The notes beneath the pieces are model-generated. The model saw only the letters and a list, made by a program, of their open reading frames with translations. It had not been told where the DNA came from and did not search any database. The position numbers and the translations under genes are program-made. From contig SVKQ01000012.1 in assembly GCA_015068325.1 (NCBI GenBank), positions 124,001 through 188,000 on the forward strand: a stretch of 64,000 nt of DNA. Direction: 5' to 3'. Within the stretch, counting starts at the first letter, position 1. The number at the start of each line of letters is the position of its first letter. Positions 31,132 to 39,900 of the stretch are shown in pieces. The DNA comes from Oscillospiraceae bacterium (GTDB lineage: Bacteria; Bacillota; Clostridia; Oscillospirales; Oscillospiraceae).

Positions 31132-33834
31132 GTGGATGAGAAAAACAGAATCAACAGCTCGGAAGGAGCGGCACAGCAGAGCGCCCGGACATCGGGTGGG
31201 AGCGCACCCAAAAAGAAAAAGCGCAGGAAAAAACGCAGCGTGATCGGACGGATCTTCGGCGCGATCGGCACGCTGGTGCTGGTAGGCGTTCTGACCGTGG
31301 CCATCTTTGTGGGGATCTTCATGACCTATGTCAACAAGAACCTGCGGGGCCATGTGGAGGTGGACGTCGCTGCCTATGACGCCTCTGTGTCCTCTGAGCT
31401 CTACTATAAAGATCCCGATACCGACGAGTGGGTCATGTATGACACGCTGTTCCTGAATGCGGAGAACCGCATCTGGATCACGCTGGACGAGATCCCCAAG
31501 CACCTGCAGAAGGCCGCTATCGCCATTGAAGACGAGCGATTCCTGACCCACAAGGGTGTGGATCCGCGGGGGATCCTCCGGGCCATCAGAAGCACCCTCA
31601 CCGGCGACGGAGTGCAGGGCGGGTCCACCATCACCCAGCAGATGATCAAAAATGTGACGGGTGACGACGAAAACACCATCAAACGCAAGGTCATTGAGAT
31701 CTACCGCGCCATTGCCTTTGAGGAGGAGAACTCCAAGGATGATATTTTGGAGATATACTTGAACTACATCTATATGGGCGAGTCCTGCTACGGTGTCAAA
31801 ACGGCGGCCAAGATGTATTTCAACAAGGATGTCTCAGAACTGGATCTGGCTGAATCCGCCAGCCTTATTGCCATCACCAACAACCCCTCCATGTACGACC
31901 CTCTGATCAGCGACTGGACCCGTACTAATAACCGGAACCGCCAGCTGGATGTGCTGGATAAGATGCTGGAGCTGGGGGATATCTCCGAGGCGGTCTATAA
32001 CGCCGCCAAAAACGAAGAGATCGTGTTCTCCAACGGCTACACATGCTTCGGCAACTACGTAAAGGAGCTCCCGGAGGAGCCGGAGGGCGAGGAGACCGGG
32101 GAAGAAGGGGAGACCGGGGAGACGACAGACAGCGAGACGCAGGAGGTCACCCGGGCCCACAATTCCTACTTCACCGACCAGGTGATCGAGGATGTCATGG
32201 CCGCGCTGATGGACAAGTACGGCTATGACCGCCGCACGGCGGAGAATAAGGTGTTCTCCGGGTGTAAGATCTACACCACCCAGAATATCAACTTCCAGCA
32301 CATCTGCGAGGAGATCTTTGAAAACACCACCTATGCCGACTATCTGGGCCGCACCTACGGCGACCCGCTGCAGGCAGCCATCACGCTGATGGATCCCTAT
32401 ACCGGCGAGGTGCTGGCCATGGTGGGCGGCACCGGTGTCAAGACCGCTGACCGCGGCTGGAACTGGGCCACGTCCACACGGCAGTGCGGCTCGGCTATCA
32501 AGCCCGTGTCCACCTATGCGCCCGCACTGGATGACGGCACCATTACCATGGCCTCGGCCATCGACGACTATCCCGTCATGCTGCTCAACGGCAGCCCCTA
32601 TCCCCGCAACTCCGGCGGCAGTTATGGCGGCATGACAAGCGTGCAGACGGCGTTGGTCCGCTCACTGAATACCTGTGCCTGCCGCGTCAACATGACCTAC
32701 GGCACGGCCCGTTCTTATAACTTCATGACGGAGAATCTGGGCTTTACCACGCTGACGGTGGATGACTCCCAGAAAGTGGGTGCTATGGCCCTGGGCGGCC
32801 TGGAATACGGCGTTACCACCGAGGAGATGGCCGCCGCCTATTGCGCCTTTGTCAACGACGGCCTCTACAACAGACCCTACACTTTCTCTCTGGTGGAGGA
32901 TGCCGACGGGAATGTGCTGCTGGAGAACAAGCCCGAGGCCAGCGTGGCCATGAAGGAGACCACTGCCTACTTCATGCGGCAGACGCTGAGTCAGGTGGTC
33001 ACCTCCGGTACCGGCTATGAGGCTTATTTCTCCGGTATGAGCATCGCCGGCAAGACCGGCACCACCAATGACGAGTACGACCGCTATTTCGTGGGCTTTA
33101 GCCCCTACTACTGCGCGGCGGTTTGGACGGGCTATGCCAAGAACCAGACCATCTATGTCAGCGGCAATCCCTCCTGCAACCTGTGGAAACAGGTCATGAG
33201 CAGGATTCACGAAGGCTTGGAGGATCCCGGTTTCCATGAGGCGCCCAGCGGCATGCAGTGGGTGTCCGTGTGCTCCGACAGTGGTCTGCTGGCCACCGAG
33301 GCCTGCAAGCACGATCTGCGGGGCAACCGCATCCGCTCGGTGCTGGTGGCGTCGGATACGGCACCTACCAGAGCCTGTAACATGCACAAAATGGTCTCCT
33401 ACTGCACCGAGGGTGAACACGTTGCTACTGAGTATTGCCCGGAGGATACGGTGGAAGAGGTGGCTCTGCTGGATTACGACCGTGAGATTTACAATAAAGT
33501 GGAGGCCGGCGACCACAAGTATTTGCTGAAAGTGGCTTCCGGTGATGTGAAGGACGGCGAAAAGCTGTGCCCGGTCCACAACGAGGAATATGAGGAGCAA
33601 CGACTGAAGGAAGAGGAAGAAGAGCGTAAAAAGCAGGAAGAGGAAGAGCGCAAGCGCCAGGAAGAGGAAGAGCGCAAGCGTCAGGAGGAGGAAGAGCGCA
33701 AGCGTCAGGAGGAGGAAGAGCGCAAGCGTCAGGAGGAGGAAGCCAACAAACCGACACCGGAGCCGACTCCGGAGCCGATACCGGTGGACCCGGATCCGAC
33801 AGTGACACCTGACGATGCGGCACCGGCCGGATAA
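31132..33834 (+). CDS. class A penicillin-binding protein 1A
   Basis: The 900-residue bifunctional enzyme polymerises and cross-links peptidoglycan. After a very basic tail and one membrane helix (about 41-66) comes the GT51 transglycosylase (AIEDERFLTHKGVDPRG, QGGSTITQQ) and the transpeptidase with SAIK (SxxK), SLN (SxN) and KTGTT. The tail after residue 820 has five Glu/Arg/Lys/Gln repeats and then Pro/Thr-rich sequence. I chose GTG 31132, nine bases after GAAAGGAAGG, because the ORF start at 31048 overlaps the promoter. It is convergent with rplL. Confidence 0.92.
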   Translation: MDEKNRINSSEGAAQQSARTSGGSAPKKKKRRKKRSVIGRIFGAIGTLVLVGVLTVAIFVGIFMTYVNKNLRGHVEVDVAAYDASVSSELYYKDPDTDEWVMYDTLFLNAENRIWITLDEIPKHLQKAAIAIEDERFLTHKGVDPRGILRAIRSTLTGDGVQGGSTITQQMIKNVTGDDENTIKRKVIEIYRAIAFEEENSKDDILEIYLNYIYMGESCYGVKTAAKMYFNKDVSELDLAESASLIAITNNPSMYDPLISDWTRTNNRNRQLDVLDKMLELGDISEAVYNAAKNEEIVFSNGYTCFGNYVKELPEEPEGEETGEEGETGETTDSETQEVTRAHNSYFTDQVIEDVMAALMDKYGYDRRTAENKVFSGCKIYTTQNINFQHICEEIFENTTYADYLGRTYGDPLQAAITLMDPYTGEVLAMVGGTGVKTADRGWNWATSTRQCGSAIKPVSTYAPALDDGTITMASAIDDYPVMLLNGSPYPRNSGGSYGGMTSVQTALVRSLNTCACRVNMTYGTARSYNFMTENLGFTTLTVDDSQKVGAMALGGLEYGVTTEEMAAAYCAFVNDGLYNRPYTFSLVEDADGNVLLENKPEASVAMKETTAYFMRQTLSQVVTSGTGYEAYFSGMSIAGKTGTTNDEYDRYFVGFSPYYCAAVWTGYAKNQTIYVSGNPSCNLWKQVMSRIHEGLEDPGFHEAPSGMQWVSVCSDSGLLATEACKHDLRGNRIRSVLVASDTAPTRACNMHKMVSYCTEGEHVATEYCPEDTVEEVALLDYDREIYNKVEAGDHKYLLKVASGDVKDGEKLCPVHNEEYEEQRLKEEEEERKKQEEEERKRQEEEERKRQEEEERKRQEEEERKRQEEEANKPTPEPTPEPIPVDPDPTVTPDDAAPAG
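33614..33745 (+). repeat. 24-base tandem repeats in PBP1A tail
   Basis: About five copies of a unit encoding EEEERKRQ lie in frame, nearly identical in DNA, so copy number may vary by slippage. The code predicts a long charged single helix. It is a coding repeat, not a CRISPR array. Confidence 0.85.
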
Positions 33835-33851
33835 TCCGTATTTGAAACAAT

Positions 33852-33887
33852 GGAAATATCCCCCGGCTCAGGCCGGGGGATATTTCC
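33852..33887. terminator. terminator after PBP1A
   Basis: GGAAATATCCCCCGGC pairs perfectly with its complement around TCAG, 17 bases after the stop codon. The 130 bases beyond it, up to the rplL terminator, hold no gene. Confidence 0.7.
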
Positions 33888-34019
33888 ACTTTGGCGGCAT
33901 TGTCCGCCGCAGCTGCCGGATCGCGAGGTCCAGTCCATACCTCCTGCCGGCAGCCCTGGAGTCGGGAAACGGATTGATCCAGTGGGAACAGGGAAGGCCA
34001 GACGCTTCCCGGAAAATAG

Positions 34020-34051
34020 AAAAGCAGATGCGAGCGATCGCATCTGCTTTT
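34020..34051. terminator. terminator of the rplJ-rplL operon
   Basis: AAAAGCAGATGCGA pairs with TCGCATCTGCTTTT around GCGA. It works in both orientations and stands 18 bases from the rplL stop, so the operon ends here without rpoB. Confidence 0.85.
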
Positions 34052-34069
34052 TCAGAGTATCGGTGAGAC

Positions 34070-34441
34070 TTACTTCAGCTCGACCTTGCCGCCGACTTCC
34101 TCGACCTTCTTCTTCAGCTCTTCGGCGTCCTCCTTGGACAGAGCCTCCTTCAGCGTGGTGGGAGCGCCCTCAACAGCAGCCTTGGCCTCGGCCAGACCCA
34201 GACCCATGACCTCGCGGACGACCTTGATGACCTTGATCTTCTGAGCGGCGTCGAAACCGGCCAGGACCACGTCGAACTCGGTCTTCTCTTCGGCAGCGGG
34301 AGCAGCAGCGCCGGCAGCGGGAGCGGCCATGGCGGCGGCGGAAACACCGAACTCCTCCTCCAGAGCGTGTACCAGCTCGCTCAGTTCCAGGACGGTAAGA
34401 GCCTTGACTTCTTCGATCAGAGCAGTAATCTTCTCAGACAT
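34070..34441 (-). CDS. rplL: ribosomal protein L7/L12
   Basis: The 123-residue protein is the multicopy stalk protein of the large subunit that recruits translation GTPases. It has the N-terminal dimerisation helix pair, an Ala/Pro-rich hinge (residues about 36-53) and the C-terminal domain with [28 protein letters not shown] precedes the ATG. It follows rplJ and is the last gene of the operon. Confidence 0.98.
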   Translation of the reverse strand: MSEKITALIEEVKALTVLELSELVHALEEEFGVSAAAMAAPAAGAAAPAAEEKTEFDVVLAGFDAAQKIKVIKVVREVMGLGLAEAKAAVEGAPTTLKEALSKEDAEELKKKVEEVGGKVELK

Positions 34442-34492
34442 TGTAATATCCTCCTGTTTGTAAGATTGTTTTGTTGTTTGTGTGGATACCGC

Positions 34493-35017
34493 TTACTCAG
34501 CGGCAGCTTCCTCAGAGGGAGCGCCGTTCTTCTCGGCGATCTGCTTGAGGACGCAGGCCAGCGCGGAGATGGGGGCCAGCATGGTACCCAGGACCTGTGC
34601 CTGCAGGACGGGCAGTGCGGGGATGGCAGCCAGAGCCTGAATGGTCTCCAGAGAGACGACCTTGCCCTCCATGAAGCCACCCTTGATCTCGAACTTGCCT
34701 TTCAGCTTGTCCGCGTAACCAGCAATCACACGGGCGGGGGCCACCGGATCATCAGCGCAGACAGCCAAAGAAGTGGTGCCGTTGAGCTGATCGTCCAGAG
34801 CGTCCAGACCGCAGTTGTTGAACGCGAAGCGCAGCAGGGTGTTCTTGATGACGGCGTAGTCAACATTGTTCTCGCGGCACTCAGCGCGCAGAGCGGTATC
34901 CTCTGCCACGGTGATGCCCTTGTAGTCCACGATGACGCCGGCGGCTGCGTTCTGCAGCTTCTCGGTCAGCGCCGCCACGATCGCCTGCTTTTCAGACAGA
35001 ACCTTTGCGTTGGGCAT
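34493..35017 (-). CDS. rplJ: ribosomal protein L10
   Basis: The 174-residue stalk-base protein binds 23S rRNA and holds the L7/L12 dimers. Typical features are the N-terminal AIVAALTEKLQNAAAGVIVDYKG and a C-terminal helix that binds L7/L12. GGAGGTG precedes the ATG. The leader carries an L10 autoregulatory element. Confidence 0.97.
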   Translation of the reverse strand: MPNAKVLSEKQAIVAALTEKLQNAAAGVIVDYKGITVAEDTALRAECRENNVDYAVIKNTLLRFAFNNCGLDALDDQLNGTTSLAVCADDPVAPARVIAGYADKLKGKFEIKGGFMEGKVVSLETIQALAAIPALPVLQAQVLGTMLAPISALACVLKQIAEKNGAPSEEAAAE

Positions 35018-35056
35018 TCTTTTGTTTCACCTCCATGAGAATTTGTCGGTGCGTTC

Positions 35057-35172
35057 AAAAAAAGGAAACCGTCCTTCTGCCCAAAGGCAGAAGGACGGTA
35101 CAGCATCATCAGGTGATTATGCCATCCTCGGCAGGACTTACGGCCTGGCGGCCACCTGCTGTCTTTGGAACG
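35057..35172 (-). promoter_or_regulatory. ribosomal protein L10 leader with terminator
   Basis: Between rplA and rplJ the minus strand contains the L10-leader core CGTAAGTCCTGCCGAGG and then a strong hairpin (CCGTCCTTCTGCC/GGCAGAAGGACGG, 35069-35098) followed by TTTCCTTTTTTT. L10 bound to the leader would favour termination and balance rplJL with rRNA. Confidence 0.88.
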
Positions 35173-35252
35173 CAACGATGATTATATCCAAGGCGTTGGA
35201 GTTTGTCAAGCCTCAAATATACGTTTTGCGGAGATTTTACGGGCGCGGAAGA

Positions 35253-35945
35253 TCAAAGCTGCTTGGCGGCGTTCATCTTCACACCGGGGCCCATGGTGGA
35301 AGCAGCCACACAGGAGCGGACGTACTGGCCCTTGGCAGCAGCGGGCTTGGCCTTGATGATGGCGCCCATGAGAGCGGTGTAGTTCTCATACAGCTTGTCG
35401 GCGCCGAAGGACACCTTGCCGATAGGGCAGTGGATGATATTGGTCTTGTCCAGACGATACTCCACCTTACCGGCCTTGACTTCCTGCACGGCCTTGGCCA
35501 CATCGGGGGTCACGGTGCCGGCCTTGGGGGAGGGCATCAAGCCCTTGGGACCCAGCAACTTACCCAGGCGGCCCACAACACCCATCATATCGGGGGAGGC
35601 CACGACCACGTCGAAGTCGAACCAGTTCTCTTTCTGGATCTTCTCCACCATGTCCATGTCGCCCACGTAGTCAGCGCCGGCGGCGCGGGCCGCATCGGCC
35701 TTGTCGCCCTTGGCGAAGACGAGCACGCGGGCGGTCTTGCCGGTGCCGTTGGGCAGCACGATGGCACCGCGGACCTGCTGGTCGGCGTGACGGGAGTCAA
35801 CACCCAGCTTCACATGCAGCTCGACGGTCTCGTCGAACTTGGCGCTGGCGGTCTTGCAGATCAGATCCAGACCCTCCTTGGGGTCATACAGGGTAGCCCT
35901 GTCGATCTGCTTGGCGATCTCTTTATACTTCTTACCTCTAAACAT
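35253..35945 (-). CDS. rplA: ribosomal protein L1
   Basis: The 230-residue protein forms the L1 stalk near the ribosomal E site. It starts [14 protein letters not shown] and shows the conserved [22 protein letters not shown] region. I use the ATG at 35945 after AAGGAGG; the ORF extension upstream runs into rplK. It follows rplK by 13 bases. Confidence 0.97.
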   Translation of the reverse strand: MFRGKKYKEIAKQIDRATLYDPKEGLDLICKTASAKFDETVELHVKLGVDSRHADQQVRGAIVLPNGTGKTARVLVFAKGDKADAARAAGADYVGDMDMVEKIQKENWFDFDVVVASPDMMGVVGRLGKLLGPKGLMPSPKAGTVTPDVAKAVQEVKAGKVEYRLDKTNIIHCPIGKVSFGADKLYENYTALMGAIIKAKPAAAKGQYVRSCVAASTMGPGVKMNAAKQL

Positions 35946-35958
35946 CTCTGTACCCTCC

Positions 35959-36384
35959 TTACTCGCCCACGACGACGCCCATGGAGCGGGCGGTGCCGGC
36001 AATCATGCTCATGGCGGCTTCCAAGGAAGCAGCATTCAGATCGCGCATCTTCAGCTCGGCGATCTTCTGGATGGAGGCCTTGGAGATGGTAGCGACCTTG
36101 GTCTTGTTGGGCACGCCGGAACCGGACTCGATGTTGCACTCCTTCTTGATCAGAACGGCTGCGGGAGGGGTCTTGGTGATAAAGGAGAAGGAGCGATCGG
36201 AATACACGGTGATCACCACGGGGATGATCAGGCCGATGTCATTCTTGGTGCGCTCGTTGAACTCCTTGGTAAAGGCGGCGATATTGACGCCGTGCTGGCC
36301 CAGAGCGGGGCCGACAGGGGGAGCGGGGGTCGCTTTGCCTGCAGGGATCTGCAGTTTTACATAACCAACAACTTTCTGTGCCAT
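35959..36384 (-). CDS. rplK: ribosomal protein L11
   Basis: The 141-residue protein binds the GTPase-associated centre of 23S rRNA. The N-terminal [19 protein letters not shown] motif is diagnostic and the C-terminal RNA-binding domain ends in [17 protein letters not shown] precedes the ATG. It heads the rplKA pair downstream of nusG. Confidence 0.98.
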   Translation of the reverse strand: MAQKVVGYVKLQIPAGKATPAPPVGPALGQHGVNIAAFTKEFNERTKNDIGLIIPVVITVYSDRSFSFITKTPPAAVLIKKECNIESGSGVPNKTKVATISKASIQKIAELKMRDLNAASLEAAMSMIAGTARSMGVVVGE

Positions 36385-36449
36385 GGATAGGCACCTCCTT
36401 CATTATGATGTGGTAGCGTACGGCTCGTTGGCAGCCGCGCGCCCTTGGC

Positions 36450-36494
36450 GAGACGCAGGAGCGTCTCTCCCACTTGCGCCGGTCTGTGACCGGC
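36450..36494. repeat. two small hairpins in the nusG-rplK gap
   Basis: GAGACGC/GCGTCTC (36450-36467) and GCCGGT/ACCGGC (36478-36494) lie in the 129-base gap. They may be a partial attenuator or an L11/L1 control site. Confidence 0.35.
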
Positions 36495-36513
36495 ATTTTG
36501 GAAGAACTCCGCC

Positions 36514-37038
36514 TCAGGACAGGACTTCCACCTGATCCAGCTCCAGCTCCACCGGGGTCTCCCGGCCGAACATGGACACGACCACACGGACCTTGTTCTT
36601 CTCTGGCTCAATCTCCTCCACCGTGCCGGTGAAGGTGGACAGCGGACCGTCCGTGATCTTCACGGTGTCGCCCACGTGGTACAAGACCACGATCTCATGC
36701 TTCTCCATACCCAGAGCGGCGACCTCCTCCTCCGTCAGGGGGATAGCCTTGTTGGCCGAGCCGACGAAGCCGGTGACGCCGCGGATGTTGCGGATAAGAT
36801 GCCAAGTGTCATCCGTCAGCACCATTTTGATGAGCACGTAGCCGGGGAACACCTTGCGCTCCACTTCCTTGACCTTCCCCTCCTCCGTGACCTCGGTCAC
36901 GGTTTCCATGGGGATCTCCGTCTGCAGGACCATATCCTGCAGGCTGCGGTTGTTGACGGACTTTTCGATGGCCGCCTTCACCGCGTTTTCATAGCCGGAG
37001 TAGGTGTGGACCACATACCATTTCGCGTTATCAGCCAT
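36514..37038 (-). CDS. nusG: transcription antitermination factor NusG
   Basis: The 174-residue protein binds RNA polymerase and couples transcription to translation or Rho. It has the NGN domain ([17 protein letters not shown]) and a KOW domain ([21 protein letters not shown]). It follows secE by 11 bases with GAGAGGG before the ATG. Confidence 0.97.
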   Translation of the reverse strand: MADNAKWYVVHTYSGYENAVKAAIEKSVNNRSLQDMVLQTEIPMETVTEVTEEGKVKEVERKVFPGYVLIKMVLTDDTWHLIRNIRGVTGFVGSANKAIPLTEEEVAALGMEKHEIVVLYHVGDTVKITDGPLSTFTGTVEEIEPEKNKVRVVVSMFGRETPVELELDQVEVLS

Positions 37039-37049
37039 CTTTGTCCCTC

Positions 37050-37262
37050 TCAGGCGAACAGGCCGATCAGCGTATTGACAGCCAGAACTGCCACTGCATC
37101 AAAGATCCAGATCGCCACGCCGACGCACAGGGAGCACAGCAGCACGGTACCGGTGTTCTTGGCGGTCGTTTCGGCGTTGGGCCATACGATCTTCTTCAGT
37201 TCGCTTCTCATCTCGCGGAACCACTTGCCGCGATCCTTCTTTACCTTCTTCTCTTCAGCCAT
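37050..37262 (-). CDS. secE: preprotein translocase subunit SecE
   Basis: The 70-residue protein has a basic N-terminal part with the WFREMRSELKKIVWP motif and one membrane helix, as in short Gram-positive SecE. It clamps SecY in the translocon. I start at the ATG at 37262, seven bases after GGAGGG, rather than two codons earlier. Order rpmG-secE-nusG is the usual one. Confidence 0.95.
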   Translation of the reverse strand: MAEEKKVKKDRGKWFREMRSELKKIVWPNAETTAKNTGTVLLCSLCVGVAIWIFDAVAVLAVNTLIGLFA

Positions 37263-37277
37263 CGTCATTCCCTCCGA

Positions 37278-37427
37278 TCACTTGGTTTCGGTGTGGACCG
37301 TGTGCTTCTTGCAGAAGGGGCAATACTTTTTCAGCTCAAGCTTATCCGGGGTATTCTTCTTGTTCTTCATCGTGTTGTAGTTTCTCTGCTTGCACTCGTT
37401 GCATCTCAGAGTGATTTTCACGCGCAT
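37278..37427 (-). CDS. rpmG: ribosomal protein L33
   Basis: The 49-residue protein has [17 protein letters not shown] and two Cys pairs (CNEC and CPFC), the zinc-binding form of L33. AAGGAGG precedes the ATG at 37427; the longer ORF upstream is not coding. First gene of the secE-nusG unit. Confidence 0.97.
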   Translation of the reverse strand: MRVKITLRCNECKQRNYNTMKNKKNTPDKLELKKYCPFCKKHTVHTETK

Positions 37428-37567
37428 ATAACGGCACCTCCTTATTAGATTAGGCAGCCCGCGCCCGGCGGACACACCTGATTGCCTCCCTGCTCGGCGT
37501 TGCTCTTCCTGCCCGCCCGAAGCGAAAAAGCGCGCAAAAAGAAAACACCCACTCACAGGTAATAGAA

Positions 37568-37596
37568 ATTGTAGCATACTTTTTACCCAAGGTCAA
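37568..37596 (-). promoter_or_regulatory. promoter of rpmG-secE-nusG
   Basis: On the minus strand TTGACC and TACAAT are 17 bases apart. The 285-base gap between rpmG and ruvX holds only this and the ruvX promoter. Confidence 0.7.
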
Positions 37597-37648
37597 CAGA
37601 AATTTCCGCATTTTTTTGCGTTTTCCCATGGCGTTTCTGCCTTTTTTA

Positions 37649-37677
37649 TTGCGTCGCGCCGTAAAATCGTGTATGAT
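37649..37677 (+). promoter_or_regulatory. promoter of ruvX
   Basis: TTGCGT and TATGAT are 17 bases apart, 35 bases before the ruvX start. Confidence 0.6.
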
Positions 37678-37712
37678 AGAGAAAACTACCACATCTACCC
37701 AGGAGGGACGCG

Positions 37713-38138
37713 ATGAAAATCATGGCCATCGACTACGGCGACGCCCACACCGGCGTCGCCATCTCCGACCCCACCGGCACGCTGGCCGGCCATACTGCGG
37801 TGATCCACAGCCGTCGGGAGGAGGTCGTCCTCGACGAGCTGGAGCGGCTCATCGCCGGCCATGGCGTCGGGGAACTGGTGCTGGGCTATCCCAAGAATAT
37901 GGACGGTACACTGGGCCCCCGGGCGGAGAAATGTGCCGCGCTGGCGGAGGTACTGCGCTTGCGCACCGGCTTGTCCGTGGCGTTGTGGGACGAGCGCCGC
38001 AGCACCGTGGAGGCCCACAATATCCTCTTTGAAAACGGAAAGAATGCCAGAAAGCGCAAAAAGATTGTAGATGCAGTGGCGGCCAGCCTGATTCTGGAAG
38101 GCTACCTGACCCGCAGGCGGCTGGAGGCGCAGCCATGA
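37713..38138 (+). CDS. ruvX: RuvX/YqgF Holliday junction resolvase-like nuclease
   Basis: The 141-residue RNase-H-fold protein has MAIDYGDAHTGVAISDP (first acidic residue), LVLGYPKNMDGT and DERRSTVEA, and ends with the DAVAASLILEGYL motif. The family takes part in 16S rRNA 5'-end processing and possibly recombination. AGGAGG precedes the ATG. It overlaps the following flavoprotein gene by four bases (ATGA). Confidence 0.93.
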   Translation: MKIMAIDYGDAHTGVAISDPTGTLAGHTAVIHSRREEVVLDELERLIAGHGVGELVLGYPKNMDGTLGPRAEKCAALAEVLRLRTGLSVALWDERRSTVEAHNILFENGKNARKRKKIVDAVAASLILEGYLTRRRLEAQP

Positions 38139-39346
38139 GAGTTTGTGTCATCGGCGGGGGCGCCAGCGGCATGGCTGCCGCTCTCACCGCAGCGGAGGGC
38201 GGCCATCGGGTACTGCTGCTGGAGCGGCAGACCCGGGTGGGCCGCAAGCTCCTGTCCACCGGCAACGGCCGCTGCAACCTCTCCAACCGCTACGCCGACA
38301 GCGAGCCGGGCCGCTACCACGGCGCCGATGCCGCTTTCAGCAGCACAGCCCTGTGTCGGGACGACCTAAACGTAGCCGCCACGCTGGACTGGTTCACATC
38401 CTTGGGCCTGCTGACCACCGAAGAGGACGGCGGCCGGCTTTATCCCTACTCGAACATGGCTGGCAGCGTGTTGGACGTACTGCGCTTTGCCCTGGAGCGG
38501 TTGGGTGTAGAGGTGCATACTGGTTGCACTGTGACGGATCTGCATGTCAAGGAAAGAACCTTTACCATTGCTGCAGGAACCGAGATCTTTACCGCCGATG
38601 CGGTGATCTTGGCTGCCGGCGGCGCCGCAGGCGCCAAGGTGGGCGGCGTCATGGACGGCTACCACTTGGCAAGGGAACTGGGCCACCACCGCACGGCGCT
38701 GTATCCCTCTCTGGTGCAGTTGACCACCGACCCCACCTATCCTCGTGCCCTCAAGGGCGTCAAGGCCCAAGCCGTCGTCTCCGTTTTCCGGGGTGCTGAA
38801 CGGTTGGCCAGTCGTGCAGGAGAGGTGCTGTTCACCGAGTATGGCGTCAGCGGACCTGCCGTGTTCGACGTGTCTCGCGCTGTCTCCACCGGCGGCGAGG
38901 GGCTGACCTGTGAACTGGACTTTCTTCCGGGACAGGCCGAAACGGATACAGTCACAGAGCTGCTGCACCGCCGCTCCGCTATGACCGGTCGCGAGGCGCA
39001 GCTGTTGCTGACCGGCATGTTCCACCCACGTTTGGGGCAGGTGATCTGCAAGGCATCCGGCTTTACAGCGCAGGCGACAGAGACTCTCAGTGACGCGGAT
39101 CTGGGGCGGATCGCCCGTACTGTCCACCGCTTTGCCCTGCCTGTCACCGGTACCTGCGGTTTTGATCAGGCACAGGTCACGGCAGGCGGCCTCCGCACCG
39201 ACGAGTTCGATCCGGAGACGCTGCGCAGTCGCCTGGTCCCCGGCTTCTATGCCTGCGGCGAGGTGCTGGATGTAGACGGCGACTGCGGCGGCTACAATCT
39301 CCAGTGGGCGTGGTCCAGTGGACGGCTGGCTGGTCGGCTGGGCTGA
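38135..39346 (+). CDS. HI0933/YhiN-family FAD-dependent oxidoreductase
   Basis: The 403-residue flavoprotein starts with an FAD dinucleotide fold (VCVIGGGASGMAAALTAAEGG) followed by RKLLSTGNGRCNLSN, which is diagnostic of the HI0933-like family, and ends in GYNLQWAWSSGRLAG. Substrate is unknown; members have been linked to tRNA or lipid metabolism only by context. Coupled to ruvX by an ATGA overlap. Confidence 0.9.
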   Translation: MRVCVIGGGASGMAAALTAAEGGHRVLLLERQTRVGRKLLSTGNGRCNLSNRYADSEPGRYHGADAAFSSTALCRDDLNVAATLDWFTSLGLLTTEEDGGRLYPYSNMAGSVLDVLRFALERLGVEVHTGCTVTDLHVKERTFTIAAGTEIFTADAVILAAGGAAGAKVGGVMDGYHLARELGHHRTALYPSLVQLTTDPTYPRALKGVKAQAVVSVFRGAERLASRAGEVLFTEYGVSGPAVFDVSRAVSTGGEGLTCELDFLPGQAETDTVTELLHRRSAMTGREAQLLLTGMFHPRLGQVICKASGFTAQATETLSDADLGRIARTVHRFALPVTGTCGFDQAQVTAGGLRTDEFDPETLRSRLVPGFYACGEVLDVDGDCGGYNLQWAWSSGRLAGRLG

Positions 39347-39400
39347 CTTCTCGATGTGCTTACACGTGCTTTATAATTCATGGTCGGAAAGGATCACAAT

Positions 39401-39856
39401 ATGAAAAGAATCCTCCACTGGCTCATCCCTGCGGCATTGCTGGTCATCATGTTCGGCGGAGCTTATTTGTTTACCCACGTGTCCGGCAGCCGAATCCGCG
39501 GCGTGCCGGAGCTTACATCCGGTTGTCTGGCGGAGATCCACGAGATCCCCTGGTCCGGTGATACCCGCGGTGTCGAGAGCGTCTATAAGCTCGATACCGA
39601 CCAGATCCGCACCCTGCAGCGGCTGCTGGAGCACACGAGGCTGGCCCGCACCCTGGCCGACTCCGCTCCGTTGGAATCAGTTTTCTATCACATTTTTGTC
39701 ACCTCTCCGGATGGGGAACTGGTGCTGAGCCTCTATGTGAACGACGGACGCTATATACTCGTGTCGGATCAGTTCTGGAACCGATATCTGAAGATCAAAA
39801 ACGAAAAATGGCTGGAGGAGCTGCAGACCATTCTTGCTGCAGCGGATCAATCATAA
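39401..39856 (+). CDS. hypothetical secreted or membrane-anchored protein
   Basis: The 151-residue product has an N-terminal membrane helix (ILHWLIPAALLVIMFGGAYLF) without a lipobox and a small soluble domain. I choose the ATG at 39401 because GGAAAGGA lies seven bases before it. It is probably the third gene of the ruvX unit. I do not recognise the family. Confidence 0.6.
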   Translation: MKRILHWLIPAALLVIMFGGAYLFTHVSGSRIRGVPELTSGCLAEIHEIPWSGDTRGVESVYKLDTDQIRTLQRLLEHTRLARTLADSAPLESVFYHIFVTSPDGELVLSLYVNDGRYILVSDQFWNRYLKIKNEKWLEELQTILAAADQS

Positions 39857-39860
39857 AAAG

Positions 39861-39883
39861 AGCGCCGGGATGATCCCGGCGCT
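39861..39883. terminator. terminator between convergent genes
   Basis: AGCGCCGGGA pairs with TCCCGGCGCT around TGA and serves the hypothetical gene and the converging ClC gene. Confidence 0.8.
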
Positions 39884-39900
39884 CTGCTCATATGTAAAGC

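Noticed and set aside
33614-33745. Possible CRISPR-like repeats
   Set aside because: The units are directly adjacent with no spacers and encode an in-frame protein repeat.
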